Made by a program: the position numbers and the translations under genes | DNA from: Hydractinia symbiolongicarpus | Lineage: Eukaryota; Cnidaria; Hydrozoa; Anthoathecata; Hydractiniidae | Assembly: GCF_029227915.1 (NCBI RefSeq) | Contig: NC_079876.1 | Coordinates: 19,532,001-19,592,000 of the forward strand | Direction: 5' to 3' | Length of the DNA: 60,000 bases | The notes under the pieces: model-generated | Seen by the model: the letters and a program-made list of their open reading frames with translations, nothing else | What the model was told of the DNA's origin: nothing | Database searches by the model: none | Shown: positions 1 to 12,215 of the stretch, one piece after another | Layout of the letters: every line of letters starts with the position of its first letter | How positions within the stretch are numbered: position 1 is the first letter of the stretch

Positions 1-235
1 ATATCGAGTGTAACTAATAGTCTTGGAAAGGGAGATCTTCTCTGCATGCTATTAACATCTCTAGCGCCAATGGAATAAATATGTAAGAACACATTTTATT
101 TCATTTAAAATGTATTTTATCCTGCCATTTTATTAATATTGTTTTGCTTTACATATAATTAATTAATATTCAATTTAAATGTAATTTTCATTGCAACGTC
201 ATTACAGTGCTCATTTGCTTTACATCTTTTCGTGT

Positions 236-3200
236 TTATTGCGTGCTCAAAAAGTCAAAAGTAGCGTGTCGTCTGTTGCCGCTACTAATATCAAGAACAT
301 CAACAAAGAATTCGGTATTTCCAAATACGATATCAACCTTTAGTACTCGATTTAAGCCCTTTTCTACGTTTGGTGTCTGGACAATTATCTCTCCAACTTT
401 TTTGCAACCTCCTTCATCACAGTAGCGAACAGTTCTGTTTGAACTGGCGTAAATCGGAAATGATACCTCGCTTTGCGTGCTGAAAGAAGGGCAATATGTT
501 TTTGAGATCATTCCAACTTGCCCAACTTCTACTTCTTCGTTTATTGTCACAACTGTGTGAAAAACGTTATTACACTTAATTTTACCATCTTCGTTTACAT
601 ATTTCAACCTTTCTGGATGACTTCCTTCAATAAAATCTTCGTTGATTTCTATTCCGTACGTCTTTAAGCTTCTTCGACTGCTTATTAAATTGATATTCCA
701 TCCAGTCATGACAGCGCCTTTGAGCACTGCTAATTCTGAATTTTCAGGCCAATGAATATCAGAAATCAACGATTGCACATCCTCGCGCACTATGCTTGAA
801 TTTGAAAAACCACCGACCATGTTCACGAAGTCTAAGTCGCGAAGTTCTGCTTTCTCTAGCAACTTCTCCGTGTGGCGTTTGATTTTTGAAGACATTTCTT
901 TGATCAAATCAGTAACGACCTTTCTTGGAATTTTCAAAGTCTCTCCGCCCTGTATAAACGCCCCTTTACTATTATTAAGATCAGAACAACCTTGGCCAAT
1001 ATCTTGGTGTGTTTCTTCCTTGTATATTTTTATGACAGCATTCGTGAGGTACATACTGTAGAATTCTTGAATGCATTCATCTAAACTTATTTTGATTTCT
1101 TCAAATTCTCTTCTCATTTTCAACCAATGATCAGGATGTAGGTTTTTTAACTTTTGAATTACTTTTGGCGTAAAAACCTTTTCCAAGTATTTCTCAAACT
1201 CTTCGTTAACATTGGAGCCACCCCAAGCACCACCGGATGGCATATGCAATGATCTTAGCTGACCATTCTCCAATATTTGATGAAAACTTGCGTCCACAGT
1301 TCCTCCTGAAAATATAAATTGTTGTTTTTGAATTGTTATGCTTCGCAGTCGTAGACAAGTTTAGAACTTATAATTCATTAATGAAGCTTTCCGTGCGCTT
1401 TTTACACCATCTCACTAAATTAACAAGTATAATTAAATTTAATTATGCACAGATAAAAAGCTTTACCAAAAGCAAAAAGGTACTTTACGATACCTCATTT
1501 CCAAATAAGTTTATCAAGTTAATATCTAATTCATCTTTGATTTCAGGTGTAAACTTTCAAACAAAAAATGTCCTAATATTTTACGTTTTCAATTGTTGGA
1601 CGTGGTTAAAACCCTCCATGAGAAAGCGTGTCCAGCTTTAAGCACCGCGTGCCTCGCTGGTTCACATTTTCCCTGAAGTTTGTCGCGTTCAGCATAAATA
1701 CATTGACTAAAAACGATTTCATTACTTCGGAAACTCAGTATTTTTGTCTCTTCAGAAGGACATACCATTTTTAAAATAGAAAACGCAGTTATGATGTGGA
1801 ATTTCGCTTCACCAGTATTTTAGCAGATAAGGCCCAAACAAAGAATTAAGTTCTTTACCGTAAAAATATTGATCTTCGAAGTTGATGAATAAGTTTCGAA
1901 CGATCATAACACAACAGAAAAAAAAATTAATTTTTTTGTTTTATTGTTAAAAATGTTAAAAACCGCAATTCTTTGTCGCGGTTTAAATATTTGCACAGGC
2001 ACACAAAGGATCTTTTCTAACAAATTTCACAGTAGCAAATTTTTTTTTCCCAAAAACTATTTATAGCAAATGTTACAACAGCGCCGTGAACACCCTTTTT
2101 ATTTTTAGGGAATCTAGAGATTTTAGCATCTAAGGAGGTCCCACCATGATTGAGGACAACGAATTTTTTCTCTCGTATTTCGGCCTTCTTTAATGACTGA
2201 AACAGCCTCCTTAAAGTTGTTTTTGTAAGAAATATCAGGCATCGTGTAAAAAGAAAAATGTATAAAGACTGTCTTTTAGGTAAAATGTAAAATGAAACAC
2301 CCCTTTAAAACATAGGGTTAAAGGATAGGGCAACTCATAAATCCCTAGCAATCTAAGAGGGATATTGTTTCTGTAACTTAGGCTGAACAAGACAAACTTT
2401 AGAGAAATTTAAGCCAGCGAGACACATGACGCTTGAAGCTGAAAATACTTTGGAGGGCTCCATCTTAACATTAGAAAACGTAAAGTAGCTATTCGACGCG
2501 TTTTTCATTCGAAAGTTCAATCATACAATCATAGATCAATTAGATATAAGAATTAAGTTGACATAAAGTACCTTGAGCTTTTCTTAAACCCTTTTTATTT
2601 GTATCTATGTATAGTTAATTATAGTTGTTTTTTTATATAGTGTGATAATGTATATAGCGCATGAGAAACTTCGCTAATAAATATTTTAGACTTTTTTCAT
2701 GAAATATGAATTGTTTCTTAGATTCAGGGATTCTAAGAATTTTTAAGGATTTCAAAGAATTTTAGAATTTTGTTAGAATCCCTGAACCTTTTCAGGGTAT
2801 ATCAACATGCATATCAAGCAGACTACAACAACGACAAAGACAACAACAAAACGGCGACGACGACGACGGTGTCGACGATGGCATAAGTTAAGTTTTACCT
2901 CCATTATCAAGCACAAGGTATTTTGTTCCAGGTTTATTTTTTAGTGCTATCTGAAATTCAGCAACGTCTTTGTGTTGACAATAGATGGACGCACATTCTG
3001 GTTCCAAAGCAATTGATAAATTTGCTTTGGGGATGCCAGCCTATATGAAAAATAGAAAAAATATTTTTCCTAGTAATTGAATATTGCTTATTTACAGGAA
3101 AACGTTATACGAAGATGCCTGCCTTTTCTCCTGCTTCCCTCATAAATTGTTTCGCCGCATGAGACCATATGGCTGGAACAGTAAGTACCCATTTCACTCG

Positions 3201-4312
3201 ATCTACCTCCATCATGTTATTAGGACTTCTATTGTTGATAGCGTTTAAACAGTGTTCTTTAAAAAAACGTATTGCTTCACTGAAGACTTGAAGAGCTGTC
3301 ATTAGTTTTCCATCTTCAGATCTTAGAAACATTTCTCGCGATATTCTCTAAGAAAAAGAAAATATATTAACAATATAACATTAAGAAAGATTGAAAGACT
3401 GAGTGAAATTGTTTATATATATTCTGACAGATTATAGGAATAATTGATTTGAAGCAAACTTTTTTGATTAACATTTCAACGAACAAAAAGTTAAAGAGAA
3501 CTCACGTACGGTGTAGCTACAAGTGATATCTCCCAAACAAGATTTTGTAAGGATGTTTTTTTTGGCTGGAATTTGCAACAAGAAATGTTTAGTTTTATAT
3601 TATCAATGACTACTAAAAATTTTTCTTAGAATTATCTTGAAAGTTTCTTGGGAATTTCTTTGTATTTATACACGTTTTTTACATTTGGTACAAGAGATAT
3701 ATAAGTTTTACCAAGAATTATCTTGTTTTGTTTTTTTAATGTAAACGTAAAAGCGTTCAAGCAAAAAGTAATGTTATCGCTTTTATTAACACAGCCATCA
3801 GCTGAGTAAAGTGTTGTTCTTGGTTAGGAGAAAATCGCATTACATCAAACTGTCCCACCGACTTGCTCATAAGTTTAAATTCAATTATTATTCCTTCTCT
3901 TTTCAATAGTCCATGTTACAATGTTTTGTAAGTCTGAAATAGCCGAGGTCTCTACATTCAGCATCAACTCTATGTGTATCTTGACGAAAGTTGCGTTAAC
4001 TCTCTCGACCACTAGACACCAAAAAACAGTAATACTTACTTCATTGTTAAGTTTCATTTTAAATCTTTGAAAATAATATCCATCATATTCAGGATTCTCA
4101 CACATAAACTTCTCAGCGTGTCGACCAAAGGCTTTAAAGTTTTGGTTGGCATCGAATAATATAATGGTTGGTGTTTTAAAGGCGTTGTTCGCCCAAGCTC
4201 TGTTTAAATGGATGGTGCTTTTATCGTAAGCGTACGAGTAAGCATATCCACTGTATGTGGTGCCAAAATCGATAGCTACCACAATTTCAATGCGATCAAA
4301 GATATCCATCAT
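236..4312 (-). CDS. HSPA12-like Hsp70-family ATPase, four exons, complete
   Basis: Hsp70-like chaperone/ATPase of the HSPA12A/B group, probably cytosolic. Spliced model on the minus strand: 4312-4040, 3347-3111, 3040-2899, 1305-236; all introns are GT-AG and the phases agree, giving 573 residues, close to the usual length of this family. Residues 11-25 hold the first phosphate loop (DFGTTYSG). Residues 92-170 include WVLTVPAIWSHAAKQFMREAG-like connecting sequence (written here in part). IALEPECASIYC follows, then the second phosphate motif DNGGGTVD (215-222), created exactly across the exon 3/exon 4 junction, and the adenosine-type motif GGFSNSS near 382. The start is the double ATG at 4312; either Met could be used. 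HSPA12 proteins have a divergent ATPase and no classical peptide-binding half; the specific client is unknown. Intron 3 (1306-2898) is 1.6 kb and holds a short hairpin. No frame break was seen, so the gene looks functional. Confidence 0.93.
2723..2786. repeat. Short perfect inverted repeat inside HSPA12-like intron
   Basis: TTCAGGGATTCTAA at 2723-2736 is the exact reverse complement of 2773-2786. The loop is AT-rich with further partial pairing (AAGAATTTTT / AAAGAATTTTAG). It could be a tiny MITE remnant or an intronic RNA hairpin. An (ACG)n-rich patch follows at about 2826-2880. No function can be assigned. Confidence 0.7.
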
Positions 4313-7300
4313 TTAAAGTATTATAGCTAATAATACTACTTCGAGATCTACTAAACTTTAAAGTCTTTCGATCAAAGCGTGTTACAATCAACAAAGCAAT
4401 CTGGTTTTTCCATGTGTGCTTATTATATTTTCTTAATGTAACGTCGCATGTGGCATATATGTTGAACTATCGAGACTATAAATGTGGTTTGTTTTGTTAG
4501 GGTAGGTATGAGTCATGGTTTCTTTTTTGCTGAACGTTATTTTCAGAGCGTGTTTTCGTTATGCAGTCGTAAGTCTCGTTTATTTTTTTAATTAAGTCTG
4601 CCATTAGATTCTTTCTGTTATTTTTATTCCTGCTTAAAGCAATTTAAATTAAGACGACTCTTTATGTTTAGGCGGTGAAAGAAGTTTTAATAAAACGTAG
4701 TTGGTTTTGAAGCACGAGACATGCGTATTAAAGTATCATGGAATGAAAATATGAGTATGTGTTATTTTCTTTCTTAATATTTTAATCGCGTAGCAAGTTG
4801 TTTGAAATACAAATGTATCTATTTTTTACTGCTAGTTTACAACGTCTTTGCAAATAAGCCGCATTGCAAATAAGCCGTATTTCCCAAAGCAACCGAGCTA
4901 ACATATAAAGCAAATAATAATACGCAAAAAGTGTGGGAGAGAACCGAAAAAAAAAAGAAAGAATATTATTGATGTTAGTGGTATATATGTCCATATGTTT
5001 GTTTTTCGTTTTACTGACATCTGCAAAAAAATCCTCACAAAGAATCTTTTAAGGAGAGAATTTTGCTAGATTCTCATCACAACATATTTTTTAAAGGTAT
5101 GATTTTGGAGTTAGGTTGTGCATAATTCGGTAAATCAATCTGGACAATTTTATTTCAATATTTGTAAACAACATTTAAAGCCACATATTCTTAATTGTTT
5201 TTTTTGTTTTTTTTTAATGAACAGACCAAAAACAATCGAGAGTATCACCAACTCTCCCTGTCAAGCCAGTAAGAATGTAGATAAATTATGTAGGAAAACT
5301 TTCACAATTCTTAATCTTAGTACCTAATGTATTTAAAATTAAGAATTTATCATTTTATCTTTCTCGTGCTTTAATAAAAGAAATGTTTTTTTGACAACCA
5401 AAGTTTAGATAAATATTATACTTCACATTTATTATGTTTCCTTTCAAACATTCTTGGCAAACACGACTCATATTCACCAGACACCTTTGAAAGACGCTCT
5501 CAAACGTAGAAACTTATTTTGTATATATGTATATACATCTAATTAAATTACATCACCCTCGTGCCCAGTTTTTTTTGTCTTTTTGATATGAGAGAAGACG
5601 TTGAATAATACCCTGGTATCGTTGACCGGGTAGTGAAATATTATTGTCTTTCACATTCTCACATAATCTTTACGTTAGTCAGCACTTTTCCAGGTCAGGT
5701 TTAAAATGGCGCATGGAGCCGTGGTCAATTATATTTGTAAACAACAAAACCTTGTTTTAAAGCCAGCTAAATTTATAAAAAACGTTTGTTGTTACTTTGT
5801 TAGATTTATTGAAATATTAATGACTGGTTCATGGTGTCGCGTTGTACATTAAGAAAGTAAATAGCGGCAGAAAAAAGTAGATTGTTGAAATAAGAAAAAG
5901 CGTATGTAGCTAGCCAACAAGGTCTTAAATTTGTTTAGCACGTAGTAGGTGATCAAAAACCTAATGTAGACGTTGATGATAGCTAGTTTTATATATTTTA
6001 GTTTGGTATTTTCTTTACATTTAGCTTTTAGCAAAATTTTTTCAAAGAAAAAATTTGCAAAATTAAAGAGGATTGAAAACTTTGTTTCCTTGTTCATCAA
6101 TGAAATTTCTCCCAAAGACTTTCATGTTTGAAATCGGATTCACAAGAATAAATCCCACAAATTCGTATACTCCTGGGGACACTGTTTGCAAAAAAATTAT
6201 CATATATTCATTTAAAAATGATGAATTTATTTAAAGAAAGAGAATTTAATTAATAAATTAGGGAAAGGGAGTCTAGTGTCTCTGAGAAATATCTTAATTA
6301 TATAACTACCTTAACCGTATTCATGCAGGAACGGGTAAAATCAACCTACCCGCAGCTGATGTTATGGTGACTTTACTTTTATGGCATCCTGCAACAGAAT
6401 TAATCAACACGATTAGGGAAGATTTTTTTAATGTCTATCTGTCAGATAGTGCGTTCAAAAAATTAGCAAATATGAAACTGTATTGACCACTCAATAATGG
6501 CACACATTTTTATTTAGACCCTGAGACTCGACATATTTCAATCATGAGGTTGCTCGTAATGTTTTTTCCACATGTTTCTTTGTCAAAATTGATATTCTGT
6601 CAAAAATCATTTATCGGTGTCCCTAAAAATGGCCAAAATCAGGAGCTCAAGAACTATGATGAAAGTAAAAATATTTTGCGACTCAATTTTATCAAACCAG
6701 CCTAAAAACGTCATACCAAGTTTCAAGTCTTTATTTAAATATTACTTTTAGCAAAAGGTATGGTTTCGAAAGAGAAATATTTTTTTAAAACCCACTTTGC
6801 TGGACATTTTTATCTTTATCCCCTTTAGTACATAGACTCATACTTGTTAATGTATCCAAATTAAAGAGGTATTTTAAACAAGATATTTTAAACTTGCTAA
6901 CTTTGCAAAAAAAATAGTTCTCGTAAAAATTTAAAACTGTTTCAAAAACTATTTTGCACAAAATTTAATTCCCCTAAAGTATCCCTCAATAGTTCTGTTC
7001 TTTTACATAACTGAATGTTCAGAAACTTTTGTAAATTATTTGAAACCTTGAAATTTTAGCTCATCACAAATTTCAAGATTACTGAATGTCCATGAAGCAA
7101 GACTTCGAGAAATTATACCAATCATAAAAGGTTATTGTCTATATTATAAACTTCATTTCTAATTAATTTATGACCCATAACTTCACTTAAGATTTATCTT
7201 GATAACATAGAAGTACTTCGGTTCCATCCCATACCAAGGCAGACTGTTAAAATCTGAAGCTGTCTACATATATCCAGAAGTTATTCTGCCCTTCTCTTCA

Positions 7301-7469
7301 CTCCCTTTCTTTTATAGGATTCAAAACGCCACAAAAATAAAAACTTTTCCATAATCTGGATTTGAAATCTAAACAATGAACCATCTAAGTGCAGCAAACA
7401 AAACTTTTTTCAGGAAGTACTTTAGTAGCTAGCTAAATTATATTAAAGTATTACTTATGACGTTCTCGC
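4313..7469. other. Gene-poor stretch upstream of the HSPA12-like gene
   Basis: No open frame here has recognisable protein similarity. The 70-90 codon frames present (for example 4782-4994 and 5849-6115 on the minus strand) are low-complexity and AT-driven. The promoter of the HSPA12-like gene must lie just above 4312, but I see no convincing core element. A dispersed repeat occupies about 6540-6790. Confidence 0.5.
6540..6790 (+). repeat. Dispersed repeat, copy 1 (second copy about 26640-26890)
   Basis: The stretch containing GTCAAAATTGATATTCTGTC, then TTATCGG..GTC, then ATCAAACCA..CTAAAA..CAT is found again in the same order and orientation at about 26640-26890, with many substitutions. 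An inverted, weaker match is present near 40320-40390. It has no coding content and looks like an old non-autonomous element without visible termini. Confidence 0.6.
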
Positions 7470-8850
7470 ATAATATGGCCATATATTAACCTAAAATTGC
7501 TCCCCTACTAATGGTGTATCCTTAAGCATGATTCTGAAACTGAATTCATAGTTTCTATGCACCCTCTACACCCAAGACTCTTTCCATTGGTGACGTGTAA
7601 ATAGAAAGATCTAAGGTCATTAATTCTTTAGCCTTCTCTGTGTCAGGTATTTTTGCTGAACTTCTTTTGAATTAGAAAACAATTTGATAAGTCGAAATCC
7701 ACCAGTGCACACACACACTAAGAACATTTGTTATCAGCTCTAATACAGGGACGACATTTGGACGGGACTTTCACATATCATGCACATAAAAAATTTTCCT
7801 AATGTTTCTGCCGCACTAGTCCTACATTCACTCTCAAAATCGGTAGCAGTTTTACGTAGAGCATAATTAGAACAACCTGGTGATGACTTACCACAAAGTA
7901 AATGAACTGTCATTCTTAATTCTTTGAAAGGGGGGGATGTATTTCCATTAGACCACCACAGATATCCTAAAAACAATTCTGATGCTTAACAGGAACTTTA
8001 ATTGATAAAACATTGCTTCGATATCTCCAATTATTGCTATTTTCTCCTGCCGAAATCTTGTAAAAACACCGATTATTTGATTTGTAAGGTCAGGACCCTG
8101 CAACAAAGTTTCAATTGAGGATTTACCGTGATAAGTTGCACTACAATCAAACACCAGTTAAAGTTTCTTTTGTTTTTTAGGGTGATAAACACGATGATGT
8201 GATTCCACATATGATTTGGTGTTTCCTCTTTGTTCAAATCATTTACTTCCACAGCATATTCTTTTTTGGTCATGAAGTCTACGTAATGTGCATTCATATT
8301 TTTGTTTCTCTCCAGCTTCCTCTTTAAATACATGCTCCTTTGAATAGCTTGTTTACGGTTGTTTTGCATTATAACGTTTTCATCAGGAAATAGTAAACGT
8401 AGCTGATAATTCCCATCAACTCTTTCTACTTCGGATTCCATTTTATCGAGAAACTTTCTTTCTAACTCTAAGAAGGCCTTGCTTAACTGAGAGGAAGACT
8501 CATATTTAGTAGATGGTTGCTCACAAAAATCATGATGGCATATAGATAACATTAACTGCTTCATGCAATCATCCTTAAACTCCCTTTTAATATTAAAATA
8601 ATAGCTGACTAAAGTTGGTTGGTCTGACCCTTTGACAGCTACCAAACCACATGTTGTAAAAAATTTAAATTTTTACTTGAGGCGATTGGCCCGGCAACAC
8701 ACCATCCAAGGCTTGACTGATATGAACCAGCTATTCTACTGCTTATAACTTTCACAGGCTCTAACGCTGCTCGGCAATTATTAACAAACAAATAGAGATA
8801 TTTTTGTCATTTTTCGCAAGGTGACCATGTATGTCATCGAGATAACTCCA
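7470..8850 (-). pseudogene. BEL/Pao LTR-retrotransposon pol remnant (protease-RT linker and RT)
   Basis: Minus-strand remains of a BEL/Pao pol polyprotein. Read from 8850 downward: NCRAALEPVKVISS and LGWCVAG (the segment before RT in this group), then GNYQLRLLFPDENVIMQNNR (8500-8400), then after a frame change FDCSATYHGKSS and LLQGPDLTNQIIGVFTRFRQ (8154-8030) with GDIEAMF. After another change come LWWSNGNTS and YRM-type sequence ending SNYALRKTATDFE (7976-7800). The RT active site, normally YVDD, reads YVHDM followed by a stop in the third frame at about 7780. ELMTLDLS and MERVLGVEGA near 7600 match the region after the active site. At least three frameshifts and several stops make it dead. 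No LTRs, gag, integrase or RNase H were seen, so it is a fragment. Confidence 0.87.
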
Positions 8851-9849
8851 CTTCTTAATTCTCCTTGGAGTTTCTACATCATACGAGTCTACAAGAAGCT
8901 CTCTACTACTATGAGTACAAGAAAGACTCACTGAACTGTGTGCCTTTATCGTCTAAATTTCCGTATCATAGTTTTACTTCGTTAAAATATTTGATGTTCT
9001 ACCCACAACCTGAAAATGGTTCTTTTCGAGTTGAAGGGAGAAAGGCAACTTTGTTTTTTGGGGTTTACCCTCTTCTGCACATTCACATTGAAAAAGAAAT
9101 AATATTTTTTTCGTCGTAGATGACCCAGACCTTGTTTTTAAGGTCGTTTAATAGCTGGTTATATTCTTTTCTTTGCTTCGCGTTTTTGACAGTTTATCTT
9201 GCAATTGGCAGTGAATAGTATAAAGCGTCTTCAGCCAAAAGTAAAACTAACAGTATGGTACCAAATAGTATTATTTTTCCGATTCTCAACTTTTGTAGCT
9301 AGTCGATTAGGACAAGTTCACCTTATCCTCTAGACAAAGCATGTTGTGCTACAAATTCTACAAAAAGATGATGTATAGCTTGACTATAAAAATAATGTCA
9401 TTGTTTAAGAACCGTCCTCCCAGCACTGTACATAATAAAAGAATACAATACCATTCCTAGAGATTTTATTTTCTTTTTGGTATGAGAGCTGGCATGAGTT
9501 AGTCGATTCTTTGAGGGGATACATGTTTGTGTTGCGTTGTGTTTAATTTAGTATTATTACTTTTGTTTAAGAAATAATTTCATAACTTTTCAATGTTGTG
9601 GTTGTTGAAGAGTTTATTACACAAGAATAAATTTATTAAAAATGTTATTTTAAAATTTATACATCCGACATATTTTAAAAATTTCTGTAGCTTTAAATAA
9701 ATAAAGACCAGCTAGGTGTATAAGACAGGTATAAAAATTTCTTTCTCCCGTATCCTTATTTTTTCTACACCTTTTTCTACATTTTTTCCGTACCTTTTAA
9801 AACCTCCTTGGTTTTATGTATAAAGTTTTTTTTCCTATATCTCCACAAT
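8851..9849. other. No gene recognised
   Basis: The 84-codon plus-strand frame at 8865-9119 has no similarity I recognise. It abuts the BEL/Pao remnant and may be element flank. The rest is AT-rich and featureless. Confidence 0.4.
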
Positions 9850-11270
9850 ATGGAGTTGAAAGGATGTGCGGAACTTTTTGTTCATTCGTATTTTTCAAAC
9901 AATAGGCATTTGTATATTTTGAAAGATTCTTAGGTAACATCTTCTGCTGCATAAAAAGGCTGTTGAAAGAATAATGTAAAACTATTTCCGCATACCGCAT
10001 CATGGCTGCATGATTTTCTAAACATGTCTAAAGAAAAAGAAAAATGCTATTAAAAGTTGAAAGGAGTATTATAAAGATGTTATGCGCTATCTTGGTTGTT
10101 ATTAACCTTTCTTCAAAAATTACGTCATTTTTCTGCATAAATTTACAAGGGCGTAGCACTGGAACTATATCCGGCGGACAATTAATTATTCATGACGTGT
10201 TTAAAGAAGGATTGCTGAAATGGGATATTTTTGGTAAAATATATTAGTATACACGTTTATTTAGTTTCTTAATTTTCCCACTAAAATAAAGGTTTCTTAT
10301 ATAATAAATAGCTAGTTCTAAAAGTTTGAATAGAATTTTCCTGATTGGTGACTCTCTTTCTTTTGCACGCATTGATCACACTAATCTAGAAACTGTTGTC
10401 GTATGACTTTCTTTCGGCAGCTCCCCTCCTTTTATTCAATGTTGATACGTTTATAGATGAGGGTTCTTTAGTCACTGCATCCAAAATTTCATCCAAAACA
10501 ATTTGGACTTCTTTTTCAACTGGTTTTGTTTCGGTGAAACTTGCAGTCCTGATTTTTTTACCATTCCAATTTTTATCGATTGAAACCACCATTTTACACT
10601 AGGCTTTGTGCATAGTTAATCCGGCTTTGGTTTTGAAGTGTTTTTGGCAAATACATGAATAAATACCACGCCTTTCTTCCGTAAACGAAGGTCCAGAGAG
10701 TTGAACACTATTACCACGATGTTCAACGTTTTTTGTAAGCCTAAACTTGCTTCATTGCACTAAAAATTATCTGTTTCGAATGCAGTATGTAACAAACTGC
10801 CCGACGATTGTCAAAACAAGACAAAAACAAACATTTGAAAGAATTCGAATTCTATGTGATGGAATGTTCGAAAGTTCACATGTCTGCAGTACAAATGCAA
10901 TGACCTTGTAAATTGAGTGTGTGTTTTATTGATGGTTTACTGTGGTGTGTATTATTCCCATTGGGAACTTAGGTACAAAAAACGTAATAAAACTACTTAC
11001 TTACTAGTGATGATTGTAACATCCTTAATTAATTGTAAGAATTAATTAGAAACAAGTTATTTATGTCAGAAATAGAATGTAGTAGTAAAAATTTTTGAAG
11101 ATTCCACATGTACGTTTCTTATAAACATGTTTCTTATAAAAGAACGTGTAAAAAGGTATATAATCGTATAACGGAAAAAAATATGGATATATGGTCTGAA
11201 AGAAACTCGTAGTATTATTTGAAAAATATTTTAAAAATTTTAAAAGGGGTACTCCACCCTAGAGCGTAAT
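9850..11270 (+). repeat. Dispersed repeat family, longer copy (shorter copy 38705-39290)
   Basis: Segments about 9850-10250 and 11130-11270 match 38705-39180 and 39160-39290 in order. Shared landmarks are GATGTGCGGA, TCATGGCTGCATGATT, a TTGTTATTAACnTTTCT motif, and a block with AAAATATGG.TATA followed by AAAAGG..TACT. The central piece (about 10250-11130) is absent from the second copy. That centre contains minus-strand frame 10592-10386 (68 codons, rich in K/E/T), which I do not recognise. Confidence 0.65.
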
Positions 11271-11650
11271 AAAAGTTCTTACCTTCTCCACAGGGCTTCT
11301 CTGTTGTCTGTTTTTGCATCTTCAGCATATCTCAGCCCACACCATTCAACCTTATTTCTGCAGCACTTTACCACTTTTTAAACATGCTTTATGAGAGCAA
11401 CATATTAAAGGCTTGCAAAAAAGAAAAGTTTGACGATAAAAAAACAGCTTTGAAACGGGACTGGCCAAATGTAATAAGATAACAAAGTGATATTTTATCG
11501 AAAACTATCGAAAAAATGGTTTGAACGCAGTGTTTTGAATTTGATTAAAGCATAACAACTTTTGTTTACCTCGTCATGTTACGTTAATGCGTGTTTTTTC
11601 TCCAACAATGTGTTTGCGGATAACGTTATTTTGCTGCAATAGTAATAAAT
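11271..11650. other. No gene recognised
   Basis: AT-rich sequence between the dispersed repeat and the MITE. No open frame or repeat could be supported. Confidence 0.4.
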
Positions 11651-11928
11651 TTAGGGGCCGTTCACATGGAGGCGGGCTGGCTCGGTTAGGCGGGGTGATT
11701 TTCATATGAAGTTTTTTACATCTCGGCCAACCGGGATGAAAAAGTTGTTTACATTTCACGAAAGATTCATAAACAATTTAGACAAAAGAATTTATTTCGA
11801 ACTTTAAATAATTGATGAGATTTTTTTTTAAATCTATTGTTAATTTCATCTCGCCTAGGCGGGCTGGCTCACCTGTCATATGAACACCTTTTTATTTTTC
11901 TATGTGTTTCTTAAGAACAAGGAGATCC

Positions 11929-11953
11929 TATGGCGAGCCTGAGGGGACAAAAT
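11929..11953 (+). repeat. Left terminal inverted repeat of the IS3EU-like element
   Basis: Begins TATGGCGAGCC and ends GGGGACAAAAT; pairs with 17051-17075 with two mismatches. Directly preceded by the target duplication AGATCC. Confidence 0.9.
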
Positions 11954-12215
11954 TAAAAAAACTCAAAAAATAAACAAAAAAACTTTTTTCCAAGAAAAAA
12001 ACATTTTTGATATTAAAATATATTAAAAAATACGAAAAAAAATTTTTTTTCGCTATTTTTTTTCTTTTTAGTTGAAAAAAATTATTACTTTTTTCAAAAA
12101 ATGTTTTTTTCTTTTTTTGTGGCACCTGTCAATCAATCAATCAAAATTTCGACAAGTATGACTGTTCGGCATTTTATTTAAAATTCCGCGCAAAAATGAA
12201 GATGTTAGAAAAACA

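Noticed and set aside
3510-3565. Possible extra exon of the HSPA12-like gene (CAG acceptor, GTACGTGAG donor)
   Set aside because: Its length (56 bp) breaks the phase between the flanking exons, which join perfectly without it.
11928-12125. Lys/Phe/Asn-rich minus-strand frame
   Set aside because: It lies entirely in the A/T-only subterminal region of the transposon; composition explains it.
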